A stretch of 64,000 nucleotides of DNA from an uncultured Lachnospiraceae bacterium (GCA_902789735.1 CADAOZ010000005.1:1-64000); one strand, 5' to 3'; positions 1-8,725 are shown, numbered from the stretch's first letter. Notes: generated from the letters alone by a model not told the origin. A program made the numbers and translations.

Positions 1-401
1 CTTGTGCATATAAATAGTAGCAAATACCTCTTTCTGAAAGAGTAAACGCCACTCCTCAGAACGCGTTTTTCAGAGTGGAAATAAACTTTTCACTTCAGCA
101 CTAAATTATTGTTGCAAACAGCGATTTAAAACGGATCTATGTAACCTGTCTGCATCGGAAATCCCACCCTGTTTCAGCTGCATCGCGAAGCTGAACCGGG
201 GCAGAAGGGCTGCCGTGAGTATATGTCCCGAACAATCATGGTCCTTCAGTCATAGCTATTTTGTCCAAAAAAAGAACTTATTTCTCTTTTATTTTACTCA
301 TTTCTACTATATAATATGGAGAAGAGCTAACTATGTGGTTAGACAGTTCCCATATGACAAAGGAGCTACACCAATAACCTTAAATTAAGGAGGAAAAACA
401 A
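1..401. other. Gene-free region upstream of fba
   Basis: I see no convincing coding sequence here. The left part is AT-rich and contains an imperfect inverted repeat (CCACTC ... GAGTGG, about 50-79). The right part holds the fba promoter and an untranslated leader of about 80 nt with a small hairpin (CTAAC/GTTAG near 328-344). A gene fragment entering from the left edge cannot be excluded. Confidence 0.5.
287..315 (+). promoter_or_regulatory. Putative fba promoter
   Basis: A perfect -10 hexamer TATAAT lies at 310-315. The -35 about 17 bases upstream (TTTTAT, 287-292) is weak, within an A/T-rich stretch. It would give a leader of about 80 nt before the fba ribosome binding site. Confidence 0.55.
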
Positions 402-1268
402 ATGGCATTAGTATCTGCAAAAGAAATGCTCGAGAAGGCTGTAGCAGGCCACTACGCAGTTCCTGCAATCAACCTGAACAACCTTGAGTGGACAAAGGCT
501 GTTCTGAAAGGCGCCCAGGAGAAGAACTCTCCTATCATCGTTCAGGTATCTGAGGGTGCCGGCAAGTACATGAGCGGCTACAAGAACGTAGCAGACATGG
601 TCAACAATGTAATGGAAGTACAGGGCATCACTGTTCCCGTAGCTCTGCATCTGGACCATGGTTCATATGACGGCGCTTACAAGTGCATCGAGGCAGGATT
701 CTCCTCCATCATGTTTGACGGTTCCCATCTTCCGATCGAAGAGAACCTGGCTAAGACCGCAGAGCTGGCTAAGGTCTGCGCTGAGAAGGGCCTTTCTCTG
801 GAAGCGGAAGTCGGCGCGATCGGCGGCGAAGAAGACGGTGTTGTAGGCGCGGGCGAATGTGCAGATCCTGATGAGTGCAAGCAGATCGCTGATCTGGGCA
901 TCACAATGCTGGCAGCAGGCATCGGCAACATCCACGGCGTATATCCCGAAGGATGGACAGGACTTCAGTTCGACGTTCTTGAAGCAATCAAAGCGAAGAT
1001 CGGTGATATGCCTCTCGTACTGCACGGCGGCTCCGGTATTCCGGAAGATCAGATCAAGAAAGCCATCTCCATGGGCGTTGCTAAGATCAATGTTAACACT
1101 GAGTGCCAGCTTGCATTCGCAGCAGCAACCAGAAAGTATATCGAAGAAGGCAAGGATCAGAAGGGCAAAGGCTTTGACCCTCGTAAGCTCCTGGCTCCCG
1201 GCGCACAGGCAATCACAGACATGGTCAAAGAGAAGATCGACATCTTCGGTTCCGAAGGCAAGGCTTGA
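402..1268 (+). CDS. fba: Class II fructose-1,6-bisphosphate aldolase
   Basis: Cleaves fructose-1,6-bisphosphate to DHAP and glyceraldehyde-3-phosphate in glycolysis, and runs in reverse in gluconeogenesis; a zinc-dependent cytosolic enzyme. The 288-aa length is usual for class II enzymes. Visible signatures are ALHLDHGS (residues 81-88; catalytic Asp85 and zinc ligand His86), GNIHGVY (His178) and VLHGGSGIP (His208, phosphate-binding loop). The start has a strong Shine-Dalgarno, AAGGAGGAAAAACAA before ATG. It is monocistronic: its own promoter upstream and a strong intrinsic terminator 40 bp downstream. It is one of only three plus-strand genes in the window. Codon use looks biased toward highly expressed codons (many GCT, GGC, AAG), fitting a major glycolytic enzyme. 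Confidence 0.97.
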   Translation: MALVSAKEMLEKAVAGHYAVPAINLNNLEWTKAVLKGAQEKNSPIIVQVSEGAGKYMSGYKNVADMVNNVMEVQGITVPVALHLDHGSYDGAYKCIEAGFSSIMFDGSHLPIEENLAKTAELAKVCAEKGLSLEAEVGAIGGEEDGVVGAGECADPDECKQIADLGITMLAAGIGNIHGVYPEGWTGLQFDVLEAIKAKIGDMPLVLHGGSGIPEDQIKKAISMGVAKINVNTECQLAFAAATRKYIEEGKDQKGKGFDPRKLLAPGAQAITDMVKEKIDIFGSEGKA

Positions 1269-1306
1269 ATCTGAATATTTAGATCTGACCGCTGTTTAGA
1301 CAGCAG

Positions 1307-1343
1307 ACACCCCCCGGATATTACATCCGGGGGGTGTTTTTTT
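1307..1343 (+). terminator. Intrinsic terminator of fba
   Basis: A perfect 13-bp stem (ACACCCCCCGGAT paired with ATCCGGGGGGTGT) with a 5-nt loop is followed by a run of T. Textbook Rho-independent terminator. Confidence 0.95.
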
Positions 1344-1470
1344 GATTTTTTATGGAATATTTATGGGACATTTCCGGGACATTTCTGATTGCCCCGTTCA
1401 TTTTTTGATTTATGCCGCAGGTATGGAAGTCCGGCGCAGATAATACAATGCCCTGTTTCCCGCTGCTACA

Positions 1471-1577
1471 GAGCCCGCAGGATCCATGCGCCGCGGGCTG
1501 GCAGGATCAGGGTTATACTATGACTGCTGTTACCGAGCTCGCAGGATCCATGCGCCGCGGGCCGGCAGGATCAGGGT
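1471..1577. repeat. Tandem duplication of the amylase 3' end
   Basis: A ~43-bp sequence occurs twice with 64-bp spacing (1471-1513 and 1535-1577), sharing GCAGGATCCATGCGCCGCGG and flanks with few differences. The right copy encodes the last residues of the amylase (LILPARGAWILRAR); the left copy lies past the stop codon as an untranslated duplicate. Confidence 0.85.
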
Positions 1578-4031
1578 GACTTTTCCCTGCAGGATGGGCA
1601 CGAAGCGGCCCGGATTGGGATCGTATCCTTTCTCATCCGAGCAGAATATGATCTCAGCCTTTCCCGTTAATGGAAACCCTGCGCTGCAGACAGGCAGCCG
1701 GACCAGTTTGGCCCGCTCGTTATTGTTGAGGACGATTACCAGGCTGTTCTTATCCTGCAGGATATTCCGGCCGTAGGCGATCAGGCCTTCCTCACCGGCC
1801 AGGGGATAGACCGTTCCCCGGGCCAGGCAGGGATAACGGTGATGCAGGGCGATGATGTCTTTATGGAAGGCAAGCATATGCCGGTCCTCAAGGCCCCAGG
1901 GAAAAGGCCTGCGGTTGTCAGGATCCGTGAATCCGCAGAGGCCGGCTTCGTCCCCGTAGTAAAGAGTCGGGGCGCCGGGCCAGGTCATCTGCACAATGAC
2001 CGCTTCCCGCATGACAGCCGGCCTGACACCCTGTGACGCCGCTTCCGATCCCAGATCATGGAGGCGGCCTGTTTTCTGACCGGTCCTTGTCAGGAAACGG
2101 GAATGGTCATGGTTGGACAGCTGGTTCATACTGATATAGGCGGACGGCAGCGGCATGGCTTCCTTATTCCGGTAGAGCACTCCCTCCCAGAAAGCGTCGG
2201 CGTTGTTATAAAGGTCTTCCCGGTACTGGTCGTTGTGCTTTTCCATGCCGGTCAGGAACCAGGTCAGGGGATCCATAAAGCCTTCGTAGTTCATAATGGT
2301 ATCCCAGTCGCCGGCGCGCAGCCATTTCTCCGATTCGCAGTAGTTTTCAGCCAGGACAACGGCCTGCGGATTGGCTTCCCGGACGGCCTGCCGGAACCTC
2401 TGCCAGAAGTCATGGTTGAAGGCGGGGGAATGGCCCAGATCAGCTGCCACATCCAGCCTCCATCCGTCCGCGTTGTAGGGCGGGGAGACCCATTTTTTCC
2501 CGATGGTCAGAATCTTCTCCTGCAGTTCCTCCGAGGCTTCGTAATTCAGTTTGGGCAGGGTATCGATTCCCCACCAGCCGTCATAATGCCAGTTGTCCGG
2601 CCAGTCCTCTTCCAGGAAGTCAAAATAGTCATGCCAGGGAGAGTTCTTTGATATATAGGCTCCCTTTTTTGTTTTTTTCTTTTTTTTGCGGGAAGCGGCG
2701 GCCGTTTCATAAATATGCTCTTTATCCATCCATTTGTGGAAGGAACCGCAATGGTTGAAGACACCATCCAGGATGACCCGGATCCCTCTGGCATGCGCCT
2801 GACCGATCAGTTCGGCCAGCAGGCGGTCAGAAGCCTCCAGGTTGGCAGGGTCTGTCGTCCTGGTAATATATCTGCCGGCATGGATGTTCCGGTAGTCTCC
2901 ATCTTTCAGCAGCGGCCCCGCGTCCCGGACGATCCTGCCGAAATGAGGGTCGACATGGTCATAGTCCTGGGTGTCGTATTTGTGATTGGACGGCGAGACA
3001 AAGAGGGGATTAAAATAAATGGCCTGGATACCCAGGTCCCGCAGATAATCCAGCTTGTCCATGACCCCCTGCAGGTCACCGCCGTAGAACTCCCGGACGT
3101 CATTGGGGGCCGGCAGCTGGTTCCAGTCCTCAATCCGGACCACGTTGCCGCCGCAGTAGTTATATTCATCCGTCAGGACATCGTTAGACCGGTCCCCGTT
3201 GCGGAAACGGTCCACGAAGATCTGATACATGACGCAGCCGGCCGGCCACAGGGGCACCTGCAGTCCCGGCACGATCTCAAACAGGTCGGCAGGCCGGGGA
3301 CGTTCGCCACCTCTGGGGTCACTTGCCGGGTCGCTTGCCACCTCTGAGCTCGTTTGCTGGTTCGCCACCCCGTTCGCCACCTCTGAGCTCGTTTGCTTCA
3401 CCTGGGGGCGTTCGTCACCTCTGAGGTCGTTTGCCACCTCGTTCGCCACCTCTGAGCTCGTTTGCTGTTGGTTCGCCACCTCTTGGTTCGCCACCTCTGA
3501 GCTCGTTTGCTGGTCGTCTGCTGCCTCCCGGGCCTCTGTCTTTGTAAAAAATCCCCTTCTTCCGTAATAAAGCACCGTTTCAGGTCCAGGTCGCCCGTGA
3601 GCTCTGAGCTCGTTTGCTGCAGGTTGCTCGTGAGCTCTAAGGTCGTTTGCTGTACCACCTTGCCCGTCAGCTCTGAGCTCGTTTGCTGTACCACCTTGCC
3701 CGTCAGCTCTGAGCTCGTTTGCTGTGAGCTCGTTTGCTGTGAGCTCGTTTGCTGTTATCTCGAAATAATAGTGCAGGGGTGTCCGGCCCAGCCGGAACTC
3801 CGCCGCGTACCACAAAAAAAGCTGATCTGTTTTCAGGGTCAGATCAGCTGTCATGGGGATTTTCTTCTCCTCCTGCCCGTCATCTATAACAAGAACGCAT
3901 TGAATCCTGTCCTCTTTCCGGGTCCTCAGGCGTACTTTTACGGTATCACCGGTATCGGGCTGAAAAGGGATCAGGTAATCGGGTGACTGTGACGAAAAAA
4001 TCGCTTGTGTGTACATAATCTGGTCATCCAT
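1530..4031 (-). CDS. GH13 alpha-amylase / neopullulanase-type with repeat-filled loops
   Basis: Alpha-glucan hydrolase with an N-terminal CBM34-like beta-sandwich (about 6-180) and a GH13 (beta/alpha)8 barrel from about 260. Numbering is from the ATG at 4031 (833 aa). Catalytic residues are visible: nucleophile Asp527 (DGWRLDVA), acid/base Glu562 (VLAENY) and Asp642 (NHDHSRF). No signal peptide, so probably a cytoplasmic maltodextrin/cyclodextrin enzyme. Two low-complexity inserts (about 93-148 and 173-247) break the CBM34 domain and the linker; they consist of repeats reading ANELRADG or QTSSEVAN. A Lys-rich stretch (about 449-456) is encoded by long A runs. The frame is open upstream to a GTG at 4157, but that lies at the expected transcription start, so I prefer ATG 4031 or 4016; neither has a good Shine-Dalgarno. 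Catalytic residues are intact, so activity is plausible. Confidence 0.88.
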   Translation of the reverse strand: MDDQIMYTQAIFSSQSPDYLIPFQPDTGDTVKVRLRTRKEDRIQCVLVIDDGQEEKKIPMTADLTLKTDQLFLWYAAEFRLGRTPLHYYFEITANELTANELTANELRADGQGGTANELRADGQGGTANDLRAHEQPAANELRAHGRPGPETVLYYGRRGFFTKTEAREAADDQQTSSEVANQEVANQQQTSSEVANEVANDLRGDERPQVKQTSSEVANGVANQQTSSEVASDPASDPRGGERPRPADLFEIVPGLQVPLWPAGCVMYQIFVDRFRNGDRSNDVLTDEYNYCGGNVVRIEDWNQLPAPNDVREFYGGDLQGVMDKLDYLRDLGIQAIYFNPLFVSPSNHKYDTQDYDHVDPHFGRIVRDAGPLLKDGDYRNIHAGRYITRTTDPANLEASDRLLAELIGQAHARGIRVILDGVFNHCGSFHKWMDKEHIYETAAASRKKKKKTKKGAYISKNSPWHDYFDFLEEDWPDNWHYDGWWGIDTLPKLNYEASEELQEKILTIGKKWVSPPYNADGWRLDVAADLGHSPAFNHDFWQRFRQAVREANPQAVVLAENYCESEKWLRAGDWDTIMNYEGFMDPLTWFLTGMEKHNDQYREDLYNNADAFWEGVLYRNKEAMPLPSAYISMNQLSNHDHSRFLTRTGQKTGRLHDLGSEAASQGVRPAVMREAVIVQMTWPGAPTLYYGDEAGLCGFTDPDNRRPFPWGLEDRHMLAFHKDIIALHHRYPCLARGTVYPLAGEEGLIAYGRNILQDKNSLVIVLNNNERAKLVRLPVCSAGFPLTGKAEIIFCSDEKGYDPNPGRFVPILQGKVTLILPARGAWILRAR
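2665..2687 (-). repeat. Homopolymer tracts in the amylase gene
   Basis: On the plus strand T6, T7 and T8 runs are separated by single G and C; the coding strand reads as A runs encoding Lys-rich sequence. Such tracts are prone to slippage. As sequenced, the frame is maintained. Confidence 0.8.
3291..3515 (-). repeat. In-frame short repeat cluster, amylase insert 2
   Basis: About six copies of a ~20-bp unit, plus-strand form GCCACCTCTGAGCTCGTTTG with variants, separated by short GGTTCGCCACC-like pieces. In the gene frame it mostly reads QTSSEVAN, and once ANDLRGDE, so copies sit in different phases. It lies just before the GH13 barrel entry (WPAGCVMYQIF). Confidence 0.88.
3588..3755 (-). repeat. 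In-frame short repeat cluster, amylase insert 1
   Basis: About six copies of the same element, here with GTCAGCTCTGAGCTCGTTTG or truncated GTGAGCTCGTTTGCTG forms, including a near-identical 36-bp tandem pair. The gene frame reads ANELTANEL and ANELRADGQGG. The insert lies between HYYFEI and ETVLYYGRRG, which would be contiguous in a normal CBM34-type domain. Confidence 0.88.
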
Positions 4032-4039
4032 CGCTTTCA

Positions 4040-4157
4040 GTGGGATTGGTCCGTCACCTCTGAGGTCGCTTACCAGGGGATTGGTCCGCCACCTCTGAGG
4101 TCGCTTGCCGAGGCCGCCTGCCAGGGGGCGTCCGTCACCTCTGAGGTCGTTTGCCAC
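4040..4157 (-). repeat. Short repeat cluster in the amylase leader
   Basis: Three more copies (CACCTCTGAGGTCGCTTACC and relatives) lie between the -10 box and the first likely ATG. If translated from an upstream GTG they would read ANDLRGDGRP, KRPQRWRTN and SDLRGDG, showing that the element is open in all three frames of this strand. Confidence 0.85.
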
Positions 4158-4161
4158 CCTG

Positions 4162-4167
4162 ATTATA
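4162..4167 (-). promoter_or_regulatory. Putative -10 box of the amylase gene
   Basis: The minus strand reads TATAAT here. No good -35 is seen (a T-rich stretch at the right distance). Transcription would start near 4155, so the leader would consist largely of the repeat element. Confidence 0.45.
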
Positions 4168-4183
4168 TATGATTTTGGGCACT

Positions 4184-4217
4184 AAAAAAAGACAGCGCTT
4201 GGGGGAACTGTCTTTTT
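4184..4217. terminator. Bidirectional terminator-like hairpin
   Basis: A 10-bp stem AAAAAGACAG/CTGTCTTTTT with a 12-nt loop has T runs on either strand. It would separate the amylase unit from the region upstream. Confidence 0.7.
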
Positions 4218-4466
4218 CAGAGAAGAATAATCTTCTTATGGGGTATAGCAAAAAACTTATAATGTATTGGGGGGTTACATGTAGTATAGTACCATGCCCT
4301 GCCCGAATGGTAAATGCCTACTTTTCACAAACTTCACAATAGGCGCTTGTCTTTTTTGTTGAAATTTCAGCTTTTCCGTGGTTTTTACATCTGTCTCCGC
4401 CAATACTGACCAAAATATCACAGCCATATCCGTATAAATCTTCTATTGATTCGAGATTCCGGACAC
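4218..4466. other. AT-richer gap with a possible Cys-rich ORF remnant
   Basis: No confident gene between the two terminators. On the minus strand a frame ending at 4318 reads GYGCDILVSIGGDRCKNHGK followed by a CEVC motif and stop, which looks like real zinc-ribbon-like protein sequence but has no good start codon. An overlapping 50-codon ATG frame (4427 down to 4275) has no clear ribosome binding site. Possibly a degraded gene. Confidence 0.35.
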
Positions 4467-4512
4467 AAAAAGACCTGCGGGGCTCCGCATGTCAGGCGGT
4501 CCCGCAGGTCTT
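4467..4512 (-). terminator. Intrinsic terminator of the ftsH operon
   Basis: On the minus strand AAGACCTGCGGG pairs with CCCGCAGGTCTT, followed by TTTTGTG. It lies 31 bp past the ftsH stop codon. Confidence 0.9.
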
Positions 4513-4542
4513 CGGTTTTCTTTTGCTGCCGTCCGGCCGGGA

Positions 4543-6405
4543 TCAGACCGATCCTGTCAGGCCGGCAAGGCTGTTGTTCCGTTCCGCAAAGAGGGCTTCG
4601 AATTCGGCGCCTGTAAGTTTCTCCTTCTCGATCAGGAGCTCCGCGGCGCGGTAAAGGATGTCTTCGTTGGCCTTGATGATCTCCTTGGCCTTCTTATAGC
4701 ACTCATCGATGATGAGCTTGACTTCCTTGTCGATCTCACCGGAGATATATTCGCTGTGGCGGCTTTCGTGGCCCAGGTCATATCCCAGGAAAACATTTTC
4801 CGCTTCCTGCTCGTAGTTGATGGTGCCGATCCTGGCGGACATACCGTAACGGGTGACCATCTGGCGGGCCATGGCCGTCGCCTTCTGGATATCGTTGGAA
4901 GCGCCGGTGGTAATGTCATCCAGGACCAGCTCTTCCGCGATCCGGCCGCCCAGATCCACCATGATCTCCTGCAGCATATGGTTCCTGGTCAGGTACATCT
5001 CATCCTTCTCCGGCAGCGGCATGGTATAACCGCCCGCGCCCAGACCGGTCGGAATGACGGAAATGGTATAGACATTGCCGACCTCGTCCAGCTCATGGAA
5101 CAAAATGGCGTGGCCGGTCTCATGGAAAGCCGTGATCCGTTTTTCCTTATCGGAAATGACATGGCTCTTCTTCTCATCACCGATGCCGACCTTTATAAAG
5201 GCCGATTTGATATCCTCCTGAACAATGTAAGACCGGTCCGCCTTGGCTGCCATGATCGCGGCTTCATTGAGCAGGTTCTCCAGATCCGCGCCTGTAAAGC
5301 CTGCTGTCGTTCTGGCCACCTCCTGCAGATTGACGTCTTCCGCCAGGGGCTTGCCTCTGGCATGGACCTTGAGGATTTCCTCGCGGCCTTTTACATCCGG
5401 TCTTCCGACAGAGATCTTTCTGTCAAAACGTCCGGGACGCAGAATGGCGGGATCCAGGATATCGGCCCGGTTGGTCGCCGCCATGACGATGATGCCTTCG
5501 TTGACGCCGAAACCATCCATCTCGACCAGCAGCTGGTTGAGGGTCTGCTCACGCTCATCATGGGAACCGCCCAGTCCGGTGCCTCTGCGCCGGGCGACCG
5601 CGTCGATCTCATCGATGAATACGATACAGGGGGCGTTCTTTTTGGCCTCATCAAACATGTCTCTGACACGGGAAGCGCCGACGCCGACGAACATCTCGAC
5701 AAAATCCGAACCGGAAATGCTGAAGAAAGGCACTTTTGCCTCTCCCGCAACTGCCTTGGCCAGCAAAGTCTTACCGGTTCCGGGAACGCCTTCCAGCAGA
5801 ACGCCCTTGGGGATCCGGGCGCCGACTTTGGTGTATTTGACAGGATCCCGGAGGAAATCGATGATTTCCGCCAGATCTTCCTTTTCCTCCTGCAGACCGG
5901 CCACATCGTCCAGAGTGACCCTGTCGCCCTCGGACCGTTTGGCCTTGCTCTTGCCGAAGTTCATCATCTTGTTATTGGCGTTGCCGGCTCCGCCCTGGTT
6001 GGTCATCATATGGAAGAAGAAGATGCACAGGACCGCGATCAGGATCATGGGCATGATACTGGTCAGGAAGCTGTTGTCCGGCGGTATGTCCCGGACCTCC
6101 GGATCCAGCCCATAGTCCCTGGCCTGTTTCTCCGCTTCTTTCACGTCCGTCACATACAGTACCTTTTCCGTCCCATCCTTCATGGTGATGATGGCAGAAC
6201 CGGTCGGCGTTTCTCTGTTGGGCGCGATCACCACGCCTTCCACATTCTTCTGTTCCAGATCCCTGTTGAAATCCCCCATGGTATAGGATCCCCGGCTGCT
6301 TACGAAGGACCCTCGTACGAGCCAGAAGATAACGACCAGGAAAAGGATCATCGTAATAATGGAAACGCCTCTGTTTCTGTTATTTCCTGTTGTTCCGTTG
6401 TTCAA
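4543..6405 (-). CDS. ftsH: ATP-dependent zinc metalloprotease FtsH
   Basis: Membrane-anchored AAA+ protease that degrades misfolded and regulatory membrane proteins. At 620 aa it is the usual length. N-terminal transmembrane segments are at about 14-30 and 115-132 with an extracytoplasmic domain between. The Walker A is GVPGTGKT (206-213), Walker B is IVFIDEID (about 261-268), the SRH follows with [20 protein letters not shown], and the zinc site is HETGH (428-432). The C-terminus carries the M41 peptidase domain. It is the last gene of the divIC-tilS-hpt-ftsH cluster and is followed by a terminator. An open frame of 648 codons on the opposite strand is only a shadow of this GC-rich gene. Confidence 0.97.
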   Translation of the reverse strand: MNNGTTGNNRNRGVSIITMILFLVVIFWLVRGSFVSSRGSYTMGDFNRDLEQKNVEGVVIAPNRETPTGSAIITMKDGTEKVLYVTDVKEAEKQARDYGLDPEVRDIPPDNSFLTSIMPMILIAVLCIFFFHMMTNQGGAGNANNKMMNFGKSKAKRSEGDRVTLDDVAGLQEEKEDLAEIIDFLRDPVKYTKVGARIPKGVLLEGVPGTGKTLLAKAVAGEAKVPFFSISGSDFVEMFVGVGASRVRDMFDEAKKNAPCIVFIDEIDAVARRRGTGLGGSHDEREQTLNQLLVEMDGFGVNEGIIVMAATNRADILDPAILRPGRFDRKISVGRPDVKGREEILKVHARGKPLAEDVNLQEVARTTAGFTGADLENLLNEAAIMAAKADRSYIVQEDIKSAFIKVGIGDEKKSHVISDKEKRITAFHETGHAILFHELDEVGNVYTISVIPTGLGAGGYTMPLPEKDEMYLTRNHMLQEIMVDLGGRIAEELVLDDITTGASNDIQKATAMARQMVTRYGMSARIGTINYEQEAENVFLGYDLGHESRHSEYISGEIDKEVKLIIDECYKKAKEIIKANEDILYRAAELLIEKEKLTGAEFEALFAERNNSLAGLTGSV

Positions 6406-6490
6406 ACTGTTTTACCTCTGATTTATCTGCGCTGATACGGCTGCCGCCCGCGTGTCCGCGGCCGCGGCAAGGCCTGCGCGAATCTCGGAA

Positions 6491-7030
6491 TTACGCTTTC
6501 GCATCCGGTGTTACCACACCGATATAGGGAAGGTTTCTGTACAGCTGGTCGTAATCCATGCCCCAGCCGACTACAAATTTGTCCGGAATATCAAAGCCGA
6601 TATAGTCAACATCCATTTCGACGACTCTGCGTTCCGGCTTGTTGAGCAGTGTGCAGATCCTGAGGCTGGCGGCGCCCCTGTCCCGGAACAGTTCCTTCAG
6701 ATAGTTCAGGGTCCGGCCGGAATCGATGATATCCTCAGCGATCAGGACATCCTTGCCCATGAGCGGTTCATCCAGATCCTTGACGATTTTGACAATGCCG
6801 CTGGACTTGGTGGAACTGCCATAGCTGGAAACGCACATATAGTCCAGCGATACCGGTACAGTCAGCTTCTGGGCCAGCGCGCTCATAAAGAAGGCCGCTC
6901 CCTTGAGGACGCCGATCATATGGACCTCTTTGCCCTCGTAATCTTTTGAGATCTGCTCTGCCAGCTCGCTGATCCTCTTGTCTACCGCTTCTTTACTGAT
7001 TAAAACCTCAATCTTATCAGCCACTTTCAT
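6491..7030 (-). CDS. hpt: Hypoxanthine phosphoribosyltransferase
   Basis: Purine salvage enzyme converting hypoxanthine (and guanine) plus PRPP to IMP/GMP in the cytosol. The 179-aa length is typical. The PRPP-binding motif is VLIAEDIIDSGRT (about 94-106), and the C-terminal part YIGFDIPDKFVVGWGMDY is characteristic of the family. The ATG overlaps the end of tilS by 14 bp, with the Shine-Dalgarno GGGAGGGA inside tilS, so the two are translationally coupled. tilS-hpt-ftsH is a conserved Firmicutes order. Confidence 0.97.
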   Translation of the reverse strand: MKVADKIEVLISKEAVDKRISELAEQISKDYEGKEVHMIGVLKGAAFFMSALAQKLTVPVSLDYMCVSSYGSSTKSSGIVKIVKDLDEPLMGKDVLIAEDIIDSGRTLNYLKELFRDRGAASLRICTLLNKPERRVVEMDVDYIGFDIPDKFVVGWGMDYDQLYRNLPYIGVVTPDAKA

Positions 7031-8486
7031 TCCCTCCCTTTACAGTGATCTGCATGATGTTTTTCGTTTCCGGTGTAATCCTGTAAATCTGGCTGGCGCT
7101 GATTCCTGGCAGCCAGAGGATCTCCTGTCCCAGGGCCGGCATCACGATCCGTTCCCTGACAGCCGCCGGTATATGGGCGTCGATCATCACTCTGGCCAGC
7201 TTCTTGCTCCTTCCGTCAGCCAGGATGGTGATCCTGTCCCCTTCCCGTCTTTTCCTGAAAACGGGAAGCGTAGTTATTTTATCATAATCGACCCAATTCG
7301 TATACTCATTTCGGGGAATAGAGCCCATGTCCCCGCTGAAGGGAAAGACCGTCACCTGGTAGGCTTCTTCCGAAACCGGCAGGCCCGTATCCCTGTCCAG
7401 GAGGCCGCTCTCCGGATCCGTTCCGGCTGCTTCTGTCCCCGGCCCCCGGAAGACCAGCCTGTCGTAGCTTTTCAGGGCCGTCACGCCGGCCGGCAGATCC
7501 AGCCTGCCGCTGCCCGGGGTACGGGCCAGTTTCAGGAGGGCCAGGATATGGACCTCTCCGATATCCTTTTTTCTGCCGGCTGCCCCGGTCAGCAGAAGGT
7601 AAAGGATCCGCTGCTGTAAAAGTCCGGGTTCCTGCAGCAGACGGCTGACAAAAACACCTGTCCTGTTATCATTGCGGCGCCGGTCTGTTCCGGAATCTCC
7701 TTCCGCGGGAATCCGGCATCTGTCCAGCGCCTCTTCTGTCCGCGCGGCCAGATACTCCTCCGTCCGGGCCGCTTCCGTCCCCAGCCTTGCCAGATGGCGC
7801 AGGGCGGCGGGATTCACATACTGTTCCAGCAGGGGCAGGATCTGCAGGCGCAGACGGTTCCTGGTATAGGAAGGATCCAGGTTGGTCTCATCTGTCCGCC
7901 AGGTCTGCCTCTTTTCCCGCAGATAGGTCTCGATCCGGTCTCTGGTCTCATCCAGTAAAGGACGGATCAGCCTGCCGGACACCGGCAGCATGCCCCGCAG
8001 TCCGGCTATGGAACTGCCTCTGCAGATATGAAAAAGTATGGTCTCCGCCTGGTCCTCCATGTGATGGGCGACCGCGATCCTGCAGGACCGAGCCTGTCCG
8101 TCGGGGCCCGGCTCCTCCGCTTCCCATTCCAGACACGCCTGTTCAAAGCACTGATAACGGAGGATCCGGCATGCCTCTTCCACCCCCAGGCTATGACCGG
8201 CCGCGTAATCTGCCGCGTCCACATATTCGATCCTGCAGGGAACCTGCAGACCGGCACACAGGTCTTTGGTAAAGATCAGATCTTCCCCGGCACGCTCCCG
8301 CAGCCCGTGATGGATATGGATGGCCCGGAGGTCAAAATCCAGTTCCTCCCGCAGAGCCGCCAGCACCAGCAGCAGACAGACGGAATCCGCGCCGCCGGAT
8401 ACGCCGGCCAGGACCCGGCCGCCCCGGGGCGGCAGCATCTCCAGCGCGGAGATCCTGTTTCTGATTCTGTTTTCGAATTCATTCAT
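7017..8486 (-). CDS. tilS: tRNA(Ile)-lysidine synthase
   Basis: Attaches lysine to C34 of tRNA-Ile(CAU) so that it reads AUA; essential in most bacteria. From the ATG at 8486 it has 489 aa, starting MNEFENRIRN. The PP-loop ATPase motif SGGADS is at residues 30-35. The N-terminal N-type ATP pyrophosphatase domain is followed by the TilS substrate-binding region and a C-terminal domain with SKKLARVMIDAHIP. The frame is open upstream to 8636, but that stretch has no family similarity; the chosen ATG follows GGAAAAAG. It overlaps hpt. Confidence 0.94.
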   Translation of the reverse strand: MNEFENRIRNRISALEMLPPRGGRVLAGVSGGADSVCLLLVLAALREELDFDLRAIHIHHGLRERAGEDLIFTKDLCAGLQVPCRIEYVDAADYAAGHSLGVEEACRILRYQCFEQACLEWEAEEPGPDGQARSCRIAVAHHMEDQAETILFHICRGSSIAGLRGMLPVSGRLIRPLLDETRDRIETYLREKRQTWRTDETNLDPSYTRNRLRLQILPLLEQYVNPAALRHLARLGTEAARTEEYLAARTEEALDRCRIPAEGDSGTDRRRNDNRTGVFVSRLLQEPGLLQQRILYLLLTGAAGRKKDIGEVHILALLKLARTPGSGRLDLPAGVTALKSYDRLVFRGPGTEAAGTDPESGLLDRDTGLPVSEEAYQVTVFPFSGDMGSIPRNEYTNWVDYDKITTLPVFRKRREGDRITILADGRSKKLARVMIDAHIPAAVRERIVMPALGQEILWLPGISASQIYRITPETKNIMQITVKGGNESG

Positions 8487-8725
8487 CTTTTTCCGACGCC
8501 GGGCCGCTGCGGCCCCCGCTGACAGGGCGCTGCCGCGCGCTGTCACTGACAACTGAAAATCGGTTAAAAAGGGCTGCCCGCCAGCTTCGGCATCTCTGTA
8601 CCGGACCGGCAAACGATCCTCCTGTACAGCTGTCATATTCGCTGGCCCGGCAGCCTCCTGTCTTATTCATAATCAACGGGCATACATCATCTGCCCTTAC
8701 GCGTTCTCCTGGCGGAAGGGTACGA
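8487..8725. other. Gap between divIC and tilS
   Basis: No gene seen in 239 bp. In B. subtilis the interval between divIC and tilS contains yabR, spoIIE and others; here nothing recognisable remains. Confidence 0.5.

Noticed and set aside
3291..3755. Frameshift or pseudogene in the amylase gene
   Set aside because: The odd repeats suggested damage, but the frame stays open from the start to the stop, and all three GH13 catalytic residues are present downstream of the inserts.
4032..4157. GTG start at 4157 for the amylase
   Set aside because: It lies at the transcription start expected from the -10 box at 4162-4167 and would add only repeat-derived residues; no Shine-Dalgarno is seen.
4489..6435. 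648-codon open frame on the plus strand opposite ftsH
   Set aside because: It mirrors the FtsH gene; composition is that of an antisense frame in a GC-rich gene, with no domain signature and no ribosome binding site. The FtsH frame has all motifs.
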